From the NCBI GenBank assembly GCA_002245135.1, contig NGBS01000589.1:62001-126000 (forward strand): 64,000 bases of DNA, read 5' to 3'. Positions within the stretch are counted from its first letter, which is position 1. Each line of letters begins with the position of its first letter. Below, piece after piece: positions 45,532-58,600 of this stretch. Origin of the DNA: Proteromonas lacertae (lineage: Eukaryota; Sar; Bigyra; Opalinata; Proteromonadidae). Below the pieces are notes generated by a model. The model did no database searches, had not been told where the DNA came from, and saw only the letters and a program-made list of their open reading frames with translations. Position numbers and translations under genes: made by a program.

Positions 45532-48500
45532 ATGAAAAGAAAGGCAGCAGAAGATCTACAGAATTTATTAAAGAGTCAGTTATTTGAAGTAATAACTTAC
45601 AATTTTTACTCAATTTTGGCTATACTTGTGTCTAGCGGTGTTAATGTGGATGAAATATGTAATGATAGAATGAAAATGGTTTTTTCAGGTGTATTCAAAA
45701 CCACTAGTAGATTTGATGAGAATTCTATATCATTCTTATTTTACTAATGAAATCCGTCATATCGTTAATGAAGAAGAAGTAGAATATTTAGTTAAAACAA
45801 TTTAAGATAATAAAGACAGGATTATACTTGCAGATGGTGTTTTTGATGATTTCATAAAAATTATGGTGAATTTATTTAAATTTATTGAAGAAAATAGTTG
45901 TGATGTAGAAAGATATGAAAAAATTAAAAATGATTTAAAAATAACATGCAGTAGTATAGAAAAGATGTTTAAAAATGAAATAGATGGAATAATTGGACAA
46001 CAAGTAGAAGCTGTAATAAAAAAGGGAGATGAAAATGAAAGGAAAGATGAAGAAGACAGCTTTATATCAATTTTTAATAATTTATCTTCAGTAGAAGATA
46101 ATGTACTAAAGTTCAGCAACGCAGATATTTATCAATACCCAAATAAAACTATATATATACGAAGTTGCTATATAGAAACATTGTTGGATATAATTACACT
46201 ATCAAATGTTAAGAAAGTCTTTATAGTAGAAGGCCAACCTGGTATAGGGAAGACTTCCTTTTTGTTTTATTTCTTTAATGAAATTGTTTCTGGATTAAAT
46301 TTTAAAAGATTAAAGAAAAGAAAGAATGAATACTATGATGGATTGATAAATAGAGTTAATGAAGAAAAACAATTAGCATCAGAAGAGATAAGAAAAATCA
46401 ATAACAGAATTGGAAAAATAGATGAGGAAAAAGAAAAATATAAAGAAGATGATTTGGAAGAAATAATGAATAACATACTAGAACTGATAAACCAGAAAGT
46501 TCAGATTCTTGAGAGAGAGAATGAAAACTATGATAATTATTATAATCAATTAACATTAACAGAAATTGCAAAAATTGAAAATGTAATTAATGATGTATTG
46601 GAAAACAATATTACAAAAATATCAAAAGAAATAAATAAAAAAAAGAAAAATAGATTACAGGATGAATTGTTATTAGCTAAGAAAATAAAATATTATAGAA
46701 ACAAAATAGAAAGATATTTTTATCAATTTAGAATTTTGTCATCATCAGAAAGAGGGGAAGAAGTGTATGATAAACTTAAAGAAACTTCATCAAAGTTGTT
46801 TAAATTTGTGGAATATGAATATTACGAACAGAATCTAACACAAGATGATTTTGCTTCTAGTGTTAGAAGAATTACCAATCTATTAAACGAGGTTCAAAAT
46901 AACATAAATAATTACAATTTATACTTAGCAAAATATAATAAATACAATAATGAAATAGAAATAATGAAACAAGAATTAAATAATGAAAAGAGAAAATATG
47001 AAAAGATAATAGAAGAATGCAATATAACTATAATACAATTGAATGATAAAAAGAATGAAGAATTGAATGAATATGATATTCAATCGAAGTATGATGCAAA
47101 TATCAAACAACAAATAGATAATTCTAATTTATTTATTGTAAAAGCTTCAAAAGGAGGAAATCCAGTGATTATTTATCAATATGACTCAGAGACTAAAAGA
47201 TTTGAAAAAGCAGAATTAAAAAACATTATTAATAATGCATTAGTCCTCACTGATACATATGGTTATATCAATCAAACTAACAAATTAATTATCTCCGTAT
47301 GTTCTCCTGATAATGAGAATAAAAAGAATTATAGTAAATTAATATCATCACAATATTTGTACTTTGATACTTTTGGAGATGATGAATTGCCTACTTGGTT
47401 CGACAAATGTATAAAGAGAGAAGGAGATATAAATCCTTCGCAAGAAGATTTCAATAAGGTTGCAAAAATGTATGGTAATGTTCCACGCCAAATACATTAT
47501 CATTTTAGGGATAATATATTAGGAGGTGATTATTGGCATTACTATGAACAGTTGATATTAAGTGTTGTTGGAACCACAGGATTTATGCGATTTATGAACG
47601 ATTATTCTAGAAAAGAGAATCTCTCCACAAATCCATTAAGTAATATTATACTTAAATACAAAATGAGGATAAATGAAGAAGGAAGAATAGAACCAAAAGA
47701 AGAATTAGAATTTGTGTCGAATCACATATCTTTATATGTTACATCAATAATCCAATTACCTGATAATATAGATGAATATACAACAATATTTGATTATTAC
47801 AACAATAATGATATAGGTAATGAATATGTAAAGAAAATGTTAATAAAACAAATTTTTGCTTATAGAATAGCAACAAATGTAATTCAGATCAATACAAATA
47901 CTAAACATTTTTTAGATATTCAAATTCCATATGCAGTATATTATACTCCAGTCGAAAGTACAAGAACAATTAAATATATAATGAACAATAATGACAATGA
48001 ATTTGACTATTTAGTTAACAATGTATTTGTTAAAATAGTGGATGATGAAAGTAATAATGTTGAAGAGATAGTAAAAGAAATTGTGAATGATAGAGAATAT
48101 TATAATCATATTGAAAAAGTAGAGTATGTAATATTATATACATCTGACTTGAATAAAGAAGATTTATCATTAAATCCGTTAGTGTTAAAACTAGATAATG
48201 AAAGAGATATGAATGAAGATGATGAAAATAATCAACCACAAATCGTTCCATCAAATACAACTCAATATGAAAGAATACAACTTATTAATGGAATGGTATC
48301 AAAAGTAATGAGTAAAGATTATCCTTTCAATGCATCAATAACAGAATTTAATGACTATTCAAAGAAATTAGGATGTTTTATTTACGAGAATCAATTATAT
48401 CTATTTAGGAACTGTTATAAAGGAATTATTCAAAAAATAGAAGAACATGATAGAAATTATATAATTTATGGTATAGAAGGAAGTGGAAAAAGAGTCTTAT

Positions 48501-49425
48501 CAGAATTATTATATTATTATTATGTATTACAGAACCAATATAATGTGTTATTAATAACAAGGAATGTAAATGACAAGGAAACTAAGAAATATTTCTATGC
48601 TAAAAAGAATATCAATGTTTCTATTGCTTCAGATAAACAGATAATTCCAGAAAAGCCTTATATAGTAATTGCATACAATGAGGTTTTAGGTGAAGATAGC
48701 TATTCTGATGCTGTCAAAATAATAGTATTGTTTAATACTTCTGATCAAAATATCAAGACATTTCAAAGTAAAAGATGTCCTTCAATTCTATATTTAAGTC
48801 CATTTGATGATGAAGAAGTAAAAAAATATGTATTACTGAGAAGAGATAGTAACAGTACCTATGAAATAGAAAAATTAAAAAGGTATGGAAATATACCAGC
48901 TTATCTTGATTTATCAGAAACAACTATAGAAAACGACATAAAAAGTTCAGTAGTTAAATATTTAGAATTTGTAGAAGAGATGATAAATGGCGTAGAAAAA
49001 TCTCCTTTATCAAAGGAATATCCATCAAATATATTTATTTATCAAACAATTCCAAATGATGTATCAAAATCAAAGAAATTAGTTTTTATTTCTGAATATG
49101 TTAAAAAATTTGTTATAAAAGAGTATATAAAGATAAAGACAAATGGTGATGTAAATAGCATGATTGAATTATTCAAGTCGAATCAAAGAAAAAGATTAGG
49201 AGAATATTTGTATAAAGAGATTATCACAAAATTATTAACAAAAAACTAGAAATTTATTGAATATTTGCAAATGCAATTAGGATATAAAGTTGGAGTTAAC
49301 GATGTTACAGCTAAGGATTTACATGAAATTATTAATGAATTGAATAATAATATTTCCAATACAAATACAATCAATTTCACAGATTATAGTAATGTTGATA
49401 ATCTGAGATGGAATAAGGAAGGATA
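45532..49425 (+). pseudogene. Crinkler/RHS-type double NTPase, apparently broken at both ends
   Basis: The intact core is the frame 45863-49249 (1,128 codons). It holds two P-loop NTPase units of the Crinkler/retrotransposon-hot-spot type. Unit 1: YIRSCYIETLLDI, Walker A in VEGQPGIGKTSFLFYFF (about residues 121-137), a coiled-coil insertion of about 280 residues, then a CSPDN stretch and YGNVPRQI. Unit 2: IIYGIEGSGKRVLSELLYY (near residue 870), LSPFDDEEVKKY and YGNIPAYLD, with Walker A ending K-R rather than K-T/S. Upstream, protein-like sequence continues in two frames with a frame change near 45690 and an in-frame TAA near 45802. Downstream, 58 codons follow the TAG at 49247 before the TAA at 49423. 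No intron fits these breaks. Probably a decaying member of a selfish or effector-like family. Confidence 0.65.
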
Positions 49426-49786
49426 AAGAACAAGTTGACAGTAAAGTGTTATTCTCTAAGAATTTTAATATAGTTTTAACCGTCTCAGTTTTATTTTAGC
49501 TAAGTATTTTCAAATCTACTTCGTTACTACTCCTTTTCACTCTCTTAGATATCTATAAATATATGACATACGAAATACTTTAGCATTAGATGGTAATATT
49601 GATGATAATACATCATTTACAAAAGATTTTAAAAAATATAATAATGTGGGGTTTGAAAACTTATAGTCGTTATGTATTTTCACTTTTTTATATAATTTCT
49701 CAAATAATTCTCATTTAAGTATTTTTCATATACTCACAAATACACAAACAAACAAATAACACATCAAAAATAAAAACAATACAAAA
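49426..49786. other. Intergenic with possible 3' remnant of the NTPase
   Basis: About 360 nt. A short protein-like stretch near 49577-49667 (LALDGNIDDNTSF) may be a leftover 3' part of the NTPase gene. Otherwise nothing seen. Confidence 0.35.
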
Positions 49787-51040
49787 TTAACTTGAAGTAG
49801 TATTATTTGAATTACTATCACTTGTAGTAGTAGTTGTTCTTGTTGTATTAGTTGTATTATTCAATAAATTAGAAAGTGAATGAATGGTTCTAGTAACAGG
49901 ACCTACAATACTAATTATACTTCTACTATTTCGATTATTATTATTTCCATCATTTAACAATAATCTACTTATCTCTCTACTTGTATTTGATATTCCTATT
50001 AATGATTCATTAACTAAACTTAATATTTCATTCGTTATTATATTATTATTAGAGTTTAATAACAGTATTGATGATAGTCTGTATAATACTGGAATAATTT
50101 CACTTATTATTAATATAAATTCATTACATAACTTGTATAATAACTAAATATTAATAAATAATTTTAATATTATATATATATACTTCATTTCCAGATAGAT
50201 TATTATTATTATTATTATTATTCAATTGGATATTCTGCATCAATCTGTTTATATTATTTTCAGTATTTTGTAGTGATTGTGAGATATTTGAATAATCATT
50301 ATTATTGATTTGTATTGTAGAGGATTCAATTACATTATTCTGATGATTATTTTGAGTATTTCTATTAGCTGTATTAGTAGATGTTGTTGTTGTTGGTGGT
50401 GGTAATGGTGATGATGATGATGTTGTTGTTGATGATGATGATGACAGTGGTGGAGGTGGCTCGTTAGATTGTGATTGATTGGAAGATGGATTATTGATTG
50501 TTCTTACATTTATATGCGAAGAGTGAGTAAAATTAACAGGTTGACCATTGGTATTAGCTATTATTGTTGGAGTAGTACCTGAGTCGAGATTTAGATTAGA
50601 AAGTACATCATGTAATATTTCGTCTAAATTTAAATTGGGTACTTCATCATCTCCAGCTTCTACATTAACAACGACAGGAATACTACGTACTTCTACATTC
50701 TATATATATAATTAACAATAAATAAAAATACGCCTCCAGAATCATTATTCTGCTCATTAGTAGAGTCACTTGGAGGTGGCGATTGGTTCGGCTATCAATT
50801 ATAATCATATTTACATACATTTGTTTTAATTAAATGGACTGCACATTCATTGAACAATCCGACTTCTGACAAAACCTTGGAGTCTTGCAAAACCTGCCCT
50901 CCAAAGATTAGTTTCTGATTATTTGGTTCTATATGTAAAACTTCTTCAATTTTCTTCTTTAAATCTTCTACTTTCATACTACCTTCTATCTCTACGGTTA
51001 TAGGATTTGAGCCATCCAACGTTCTTATGTTGATTTTCAT
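49787..51040 (-). CDS. BAG6-like ubiquitin-domain protein
   Basis: Begins with a ubiquitin-like domain (MKINIRTLDGSNPITVEIEG, then VEDLKKKIEEVLHIEP and QKLIFGGQVLQDSKVLSEVG). The start at 51040 is chosen because it is the normal UBL start; further upstream the frame overlaps the divergent neighbour and is a Ser run. Introns near 50793-50820, 50699-50730 and 50145-50185. The rest is Asn/Ser/Thr/Pro-rich, with THSSHINVRTI and a helical C-terminal region (LYKLCNEFILIISEIIPVLY). The layout of UBL, low-complexity middle and helical end resembles BAG6/scythe, a chaperone-holdase of tail-anchored and defective proteins. No BAG domain is evident, so another UBL shuttle is possible. Confidence 0.68.
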
Positions 51041-51122
51041 TAATGCTTTTGAAATAGGGTGTGTCAGAATTTTCGAACCAACATTTTTTAAAACCCGCCA
51101 AACTAGAAATTGTTTTTTTCTC
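51041..51122. promoter_or_regulatory. 82-nt divergent promoter between BAG6-like and BIN4-like genes
   Basis: Start codons of two divergent genes lie 82 nt apart. Both promoters must be compressed into this space or overlap the coding starts. No element recognised. Confidence 0.4.
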
Positions 51123-52270
51123 ATGTCTAGTGAGGAAGACACCGATTTTGAAGATTTTGAAGATATTTCGGATTCATTTAATGAGGATGAAGATGATGAA
51201 GAAGAGTATGTCATTCACTTTTTAAATCATTATTATTAGATTACTAAAATCAAGAAAATTAAAATCAAATTCTAAATGTATAATGCAATATTACTCTAAT
51301 AATAAAGTTACGACACCTAGTAAGAAAAAAACAAGTAGAAAAGCAGTACAATCAAAACTAGGTATGTCATTACATTCTAATATAATGCAATAGATGAGTC
51401 AGTAGATTTTTTATCTCCAATATCAGATCATCAACATAAATTTGGTTTAAGCGTATAAAATAGCTGTGATAATTTGTTTAGTCTGAGGATTCAGATGATG
51501 ATGATTCTATTCTAACTCCTTCCATAAAAAAGAAATCACCACAAAAGCAAATTAGATCAAATAGTAGTAAAAAAGATGTATTTATAGTATCAGATGATGA
51601 TGAAAAGCAGAGTTCAATTCAATCACTAAAAAAACCAACAAAAAGAGTAAATATAAAATCAGAAAATACAACAATATCAGAAGCAGAAAGTACAAATGAT
51701 ACAAAACAACCAAATATATTGCCATTAACACTATCAAAGCCAACGTCATCTTGTATTGTAGAATTAGTAGATAGTACTATTGATCTAAGTGGAGATAGTG
51801 GTATAATTGGTAAATTTGAATCAAAATCCAATGAAAATATTGTATTTGATATAAAAGGTCATAAATATTCAGGAAATTGCTATCCTATTTATTCTTGTAT
51901 GATAGTTAACAATGTGAGTAACAAATCTATGAAAATAGAGACAATAACTAATAAAATAATTAAATTGAAACATACTGAGAATGAATTGACTAATATAGCT
52001 GGTGTTATGGTTGAAGGCGACAATGATAATGTGTCTGATTATTGTAGCGATGATTCTGATGCTCAAAAAGGATGCAGTAACACAACAAATGCTTCACTGA
52101 AGAGAAAGAGAACAGCAAATGGTAAGAAAAAGGGCGATACAAGCAAAATTGAGAATGAAGAAGAAGAGGATGAAGATAAGCCTAAGAAAAAAACACCACG
52201 AAAAGCGAGTACTGCAAAGAAAGCTGCTCCAAAGAGGGCTGCTCCTAAAAAGAATGAAAAGAAAAAATAA
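51123..52270 (+). CDS. BIN4-like DNA topoisomerase VI accessory protein
   Basis: Nuclear, DNA-binding protein. Start MSSEEDTDFEDFEDISDSFN at 51123; introns near 51209-51238, 51279-51308, 51361-51392 and 51459-51487. An acidic, Ser/Lys-rich N-terminal half with SEDSDDDDS precedes the conserved core. The core reads LPLTLSKPTSSCIVELVD, then STIDLSGDSGIIGKFE, FDIKGHKYSGNCYP and the end KIETITNKIIKL. Plant BIN4 has the same order: LPL.L, I-D-L-S-G-D-x-G-x-x-G-[RK], D-[LI]-K-G-x-x-Y, and E-[AT]-I-x-N. The C-terminus is a histone-H1-like basic tail (Lys/Ala/Pro). In plants BIN4 works with RHL1 and topoisomerase VI in endoreduplication. Partners here are not in the window. Confidence 0.78.
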
Positions 52271-52617
52271 ATGTAGTTATTGTAACAAATCTTTTATTTA
52301 TTATTCATATATGTTTGCTTTGATGTCAATATGCTGACAGATGATGTTTATTATACGAAATAATGATTATGTATAATAGTTAAATATTTCTACATTCAAG
52401 CCTGATTTTCTAATCAAACTTCTGCTTTATCAATTTTTGCTCTTTTCTTGTTTTCTTAGCAATTTTTGTTGGTTTATAAAATTCCATATTTTTTATTTTA
52501 CTTGTATGAATAGTATTATATTATTTATCCCTCCTTATATTAATATGTTACATTATTACTATTCTTCTTTGTTATTCTTTTATGTTATTTTACTAGGTTA
52601 ACTAATAATTAAGATAA
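52271..52617. other. Intergenic
   Basis: About 345 nt AT-rich spacer between two rightward genes, with T-rich runs near 52440-52500. No feature recognised. Confidence 0.4.
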
Positions 52618-55600
52618 ATGGAAGAAGAATATTCAGGAAATGATTCTCAATTGTATTAGTTATTTCTTATTCTCTAAATAATAGTCAAAAAAATATCGTA
52701 AACGATGGCTTTTGTCATGTATGTTTTGTTGAGGACAGTCTTGAGCAAAATCCAATTGTTTTTTGTGATAATTGTAATGTGGCAGTTCACAAGGATTGTT
52801 ACTATATTGACATTATACCGGAAGGTAGTTGGTATTGTGATTTATGTAAATACATTATGGAAAATCCAAATACAGAAAAGCCAAGATGTTGTATTTGTAA
52901 TAAACTAGTATACACATAAGTTATTTATTATAATATAAATAGCCTGAACAAGATGCATTTAAAAGAACACAAGATGGTCGTTGGTGTCACGTTATTTGTG
53001 CAATAACATTAGTTGGTTCATTTTTCATTTCAAATGTTGAATGTCCAGTTATTGAACCAGCAGATCAAATAGCTAATGAAAGATTCGAATTACAATGTGA
53101 TATATGTGATGATCCACCCAAAGGAGCATGCTTACAATGTTATAATGAAAGATGTACAAAATCATTTCATCCAATCTGTGCATTTAAGTCGAATCGGTAT
53201 GAGAAAATTCCTGATGAATTATCTGATGGTGCTATATGTTGGAGGATTTATTGTCCAGCTCATAGAACAGATAGAGATTTAGTGATTAATGACAACAATG
53301 AACAGACGTTATGTATACCTCCTCCACAACCACAGCTACAACAAACAACAACAACAACAACATTACAAAATATATCAACTCCAACAGAATATTCAGTATT
53401 TAATAACAATTCAACAAATGATTTATCAACAACAACAACAGCTGTTGAAAATAGTGAAGTTTCTGTTACATCAATAACACCTACAACTACCTTATCACCT
53501 GAAGATATAGATTTATTATTAAAGAGATCACACGGCAGACCTTCAAAATATGGCCAGCCACCAAACATCAGTATGAATGATAGAAGTGTAATGTCCCAAT
53601 TAATAAGAGGTAGTTATCGATTATTCTATAAAGAACAGAACCTAATATATCCTCCACCAAATGACATAGTTGATAGATCAACGTATGAATTTACAATACA
53701 GAATAAATGGTTAGAAATCCCAGATTCAACAAAGAAAGAATATGAAGTGAAGTTTATAGAATCATTGAAGGAAAAGAAGAATAACATTGGTACTAGAACT
53801 AGACAAAATGCAGGTATTCGAAGAAATATTAGTGATTATTATATGTACAATAACAATGGATATGGGAATAATAATAATAATAATAATAATAATGAGAGAA
53901 GAAGAAGAGAAGGAAATATATCAAGTAATAGTAATAGAAATAACTCAAATTCTACTACAAATAATAATATATCAACTCCATCTTCTTCTTCTTCTAATAA
54001 TAATAATAATAACGAGAATATCCCTAATGTAACAATCAGTTGTGAAAGATTTCAGAATGAATATGTAAATCCATATTTTGATACTTCTCACTTGGATAAA
54101 TTAAAACACTTAGTAACTCCAGAGAATGATCCATTGTTCATTATTCCACCACTATCTAGCTGTTTTGCTGTGAATTCAGTATCTCAATATGAATTGCAGA
54201 ATAATACATCAAAATATCAGAGTAAAAGTTCAACTAATATGTTTTCAAGGATTATTAAGAATAATCAATTACCTCCTGCTCAATTGATGAAGAATACTTC
54301 AAATCAATTGAATATACAATCACCTACTACTACTACTGTTAATAATAATAACTATTTGCAACAACAACAACAACAACAACCATTACCACCTGTAGATTCT
54401 TCTACACAACAATTATTATTACAATCTACCACTAATAATAATGATAATAATAAATCTACAATACCAATAACAAATGTTCATTGTATTAATAATAATAATA
54501 CAGATATTGAACCAGATGATACAAATATTAAAGTTTTATTCACTGGTTTACACTCAATATCTTGTAATTATAGAATTAGACATACATATGCACCAAATCA
54601 TCTATTCAAAGATAGCATGTCAAACCCAAGACCAAGCCTAGATTTATCAATCAAATCTGATTGGAAGCCTTGTGATTTAATAACTGGTATTAGTTCTGAT
54701 CAATTAATGAGTTTAATGATTTATGAATATCAAAAGAATAAACATGTTACAGGAATTATTGATCAACCTGTCATACATCCAAATGAATGGTTAAAACCAT
54801 TAAAACCATTTAATTGGATAAAATTAGATGAGATGAAAGATGTAGATTGTAATAATGAAAATCAAGATTTATCATTATCATCAGAAATAGAAAATGAATT
54901 GAAAAACAAAATCAAATCCTTCAAAACATTGAATTCATCTTTACATGAACAATTCAAAAGATTACATCACATTGCTGAATCATGTCGTAAAGAAGAAAGT
55001 GAATTAAACTCCAACAATGCAACAGATCAATATTACCTACAGTATAGCACTTGGAAATCACTGTTTAATTCAATTAGTAATGGTGTAAAAGATAAAACAT
55101 TAGATCCTGAATTTGATGAATTACCTGCATCTTGGACAATACCTGTAGATGGAAGACCTTCTAAAGAAGAATGCGCTGAAAGAAATCCACCAGAAGAATT
55201 ATGTTCAATTTGTTTTCAATCATCAGTAACAGAATGGAATCCTTTAGTTATTTGTGATGGATGTGATATTTCATTTCATAGGAATTGTTATGGAATTGCC
55301 AATATTCCAGAAGGTTCATTTTACTGTGATGTATGCAGTGAAGTATTTAGTAAGAGAGCAAGGAGCAAATTTATGACAAATTTTGCTACAAATCCTGAAG
55401 CTGCAATTGAAACAGCAAAATCAAAGAAATATCCCCAATGTTTATTATGTGGATATAGTAATGGTGGTGCAATGAAAAAGACGAATAAAGGTGAATATAT
55501 TCATATTGTTTGTGCATTATGGATTCCTGATGTTTATATAAATGATAAAATATCAATGACAAATATTGAAGTTTCTCAAAATCTATTAAATTTTGTGAAT

Positions 55601-58600
55601 AAAAATAATGAAAAATATGATCCAAATATTCCTGCTGAATTATCTAATAATATAAGTAATAGTTATTTCATATATTATCCTGATACTACTTGCCATGTCT
55701 CTTATATATCATTGAAAGATCGATCTCAAGTCGTCAAATCAAACTATCCATCCTCCACTGTTGTATTTGCAAAATGTTCAATTTGTAATATTGCAAAAGG
55801 ATTATGTTATAAATGCAGTTGCAGTAATTGCAATAAATATTTCCATATATTATGTGCATGGCATAATGGAAATTATTTCGCTGTAAAATGTGGTGAAAAA
55901 GACAAAATTGGTTCTGAAAATATCATTTATGCAGGTGGCGGTAGAGGTCATCAATTTGAAATATATTGCATTAATCATTCTCCTAATTGTACAACACCTG
56001 AAGAAATCAAACAAAGGCAGGATATACAGAAGAAAAAGAGAGAAATAATTGGTAAACATCCACAACAATTCTATGATACAATTAATAAGTTTTATTTATC
56101 TAAAGCCAAATCTAAATCATCCTCTTCACTCTTACAGCAACAGAGAAGTTATGAAATTGATTATTACTATACTTCTTCTATTAAATATTCATCTTATTCT
56201 TCATATAATACTCCTGTCAGAAAGTTTAATCTTAGACAAGATAGTTATATTGAAGAACCAAAATCTTTACCTACAAATTTATATAAACAAAAAAGTAATA
56301 ATGTTCAAATTACTGCTAATCTACCACCTTCACCTCCATTCGTTCCTATTACAGGTGATGTTTATCCTGAAAAGACTTGTATGTGTTGCTTGTTTAGAGA
56401 TAATGCTGAATTAGTGGAATGTAAGAAATGTCATATTGTTGTTCATCCTGAATGTTATGGAATTCCTAGACAGTATAGAATAAAGAAGAGAATATTGAAG
56501 AAAGATACAGAAAAAAATAAAGAGAATAGGGAAGATAAAAATGATAATTCTACAATTGAAAAAACACCTGTAGAAGTGGTAGAAGGAGAGAATACATTTA
56601 TGGAAATTGAAGAAAATCATGATGCTGATTATGAAGTGAGAAAACAATTGTTTATATCACCTGAAAAGAATAATGAAGGAAATGAATCAAACCAGAATCA
56701 AACTCCAATACATCCAACTACTGTAATGGATATATTAAACTCAGTAGATAATAATCCAACTCCAAATACATTAATTCCATCTGAAACAACAACAACAAAC
56801 ATAAATACAGAAAATACAGAAAATACACTTAATACACAAGAAATACAAGATCTTAATACAGAGACTAAATCCCATACAAAAGGAAGGAAAAGGAAAGAAA
56901 AAGATAAGGAAGATGATTTATACACTGAAATAGAAGAAATAATTCCAGTCGATAAAGATAATTGGATGTGCGATGTTTGTAGAAATGATGTAGAAGATGC
57001 AATTTGCGTATTATGTCCACGATTAGGTGGTGCAATGAGATGTGTGAAAGATGATATTTATATGCACGTATTCTGCTCACATTCTAATAAACATGTCAAA
57101 TTAATAGCTAATGAAGTTGATGGTGGTTATTATATCGATATTAGAAGTTTACAGAAGAAATGGTTGGGATCAATATTATGCCCTTTATGCAATATGAGAT
57201 ATGGTCGACCAATCAATTGTTACTTAGAAAAGAATTGTCCAATAAGATATCACGCTTTATGTGCCTATTTCCATAAGAAAGCTGTGATTAATTTGATTGA
57301 CTATAACAAGGCGTGGATCTTGCAATTATACTGTAATGACCACATTCCTACTGATGTTATATTTAATAAGATTCAAAATAGATATATTGTTGTTTCTAAA
57401 CGAGAGGAATATTTGTCATTATTGGAGAAATACAATGTGTTTACCTGTGGAAATAATAATGTGGAGGAATGTTGTAAAGAAATGGACAAAATACAAAGTG
57501 ATTTAGAGAATGTTAAGAAAAGAGGTGAAAATAGAATTAATGAATTAATGAAAAGATATAAAGAAAGAATGGAATATGCATATAGAATTTATAATGAATT
57601 GAAAGAAAATAATAGAATCAAAATCAATAAGATATCCTGTATTCCTGACTATATATTAAATCATGAAGAAATTCCACCTGATATTCATAAGAAAACAAGA
57701 GCTTGGTTATTAGAAAATGGATCTGATGAATTGAAGAGTATAATTAAAAAGCAAGAAGCAGCTGAAAGAAAAAGACAGCAGAGAAGGGAGAAGAATAAAC
57801 AAAAGAAAGAAAAAAGCCAAAGAAAATCAACTTCATCATCATCATTATCATCATCAAAGACAGATTCTAATGATAATGAAAGTAATAATAATCCAAAAGA
57901 TAAAAAGAGAAGAAAATCAGAACCAATCAGTTTAAAACCAACAAGAATACAACCAAGTAGATTAGCTACTACAAAACCTATTAATAATAATAATAAAATA
58001 AGTGAAGAAAAGAGTGTAAGAAGGAGTAGTAGGGATCGAAGTGATGGTCGAAGTAGTGACAGGAATAGGAGAGATAGTAGGAGCAGAAGTAGAAGTGAAA
58101 GAAGAAGAGATAGAAATAGGAGAAAATCAAATATAATTGAAGATGATGATGATCAAGAAGAAGAAGAAGAATTGGATGAAGAGGAGAATGATTTATTAGA
58201 TGATAGTATTTTACAGGAAAGTAGAAGAAGCAGTAAATCAAAGAAGCAAAAAGTGAAAATAGAAGAAGAAGAAGAAGAAGATAATGATAATGATAATGAA
58301 GAAGAAATAGAAGAGGAAGAGATAGTGAAGGAAGAAAAAGAGAGTAAAAAGAGTAAAAATGAAAAGAATACAAACAAAAATAAGAATAAAAGAATATCAT
58401 TACCTAAAAACAAACAAAAACCAATAAAAGAAGAAAAAGAAGAAGAAGAAGAAGAAATTATTGAAAAAGAAAAAAGATCATCTACAAAAAGGAGAAATAG
58501 TAATAGTTTGTACGATGAAATGAAGGAATATCAGTTAATGAATTATTTAGATGAAGATATTGATGATGAAGAAGACAATAATGATGATGATGATGATGAA

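Noticed and set aside
45802-45804. In-frame TAA and, at 49247, TAG in the NTPase as evidence for a reassigned genetic code
   Set aside because: TAA, TAG and TGA all end other well-recognised genes here (SDHB TAA, dynein light chain TAG), so decay of this gene is the simpler reading.
50795-51214. Ser-rich upstream extension of the BAG6-like frame, starting at 51214
   Set aside because: It overlaps the start of the divergent BIN4-like gene, and the ubiquitin-like domain begins naturally at the Met at 51040.
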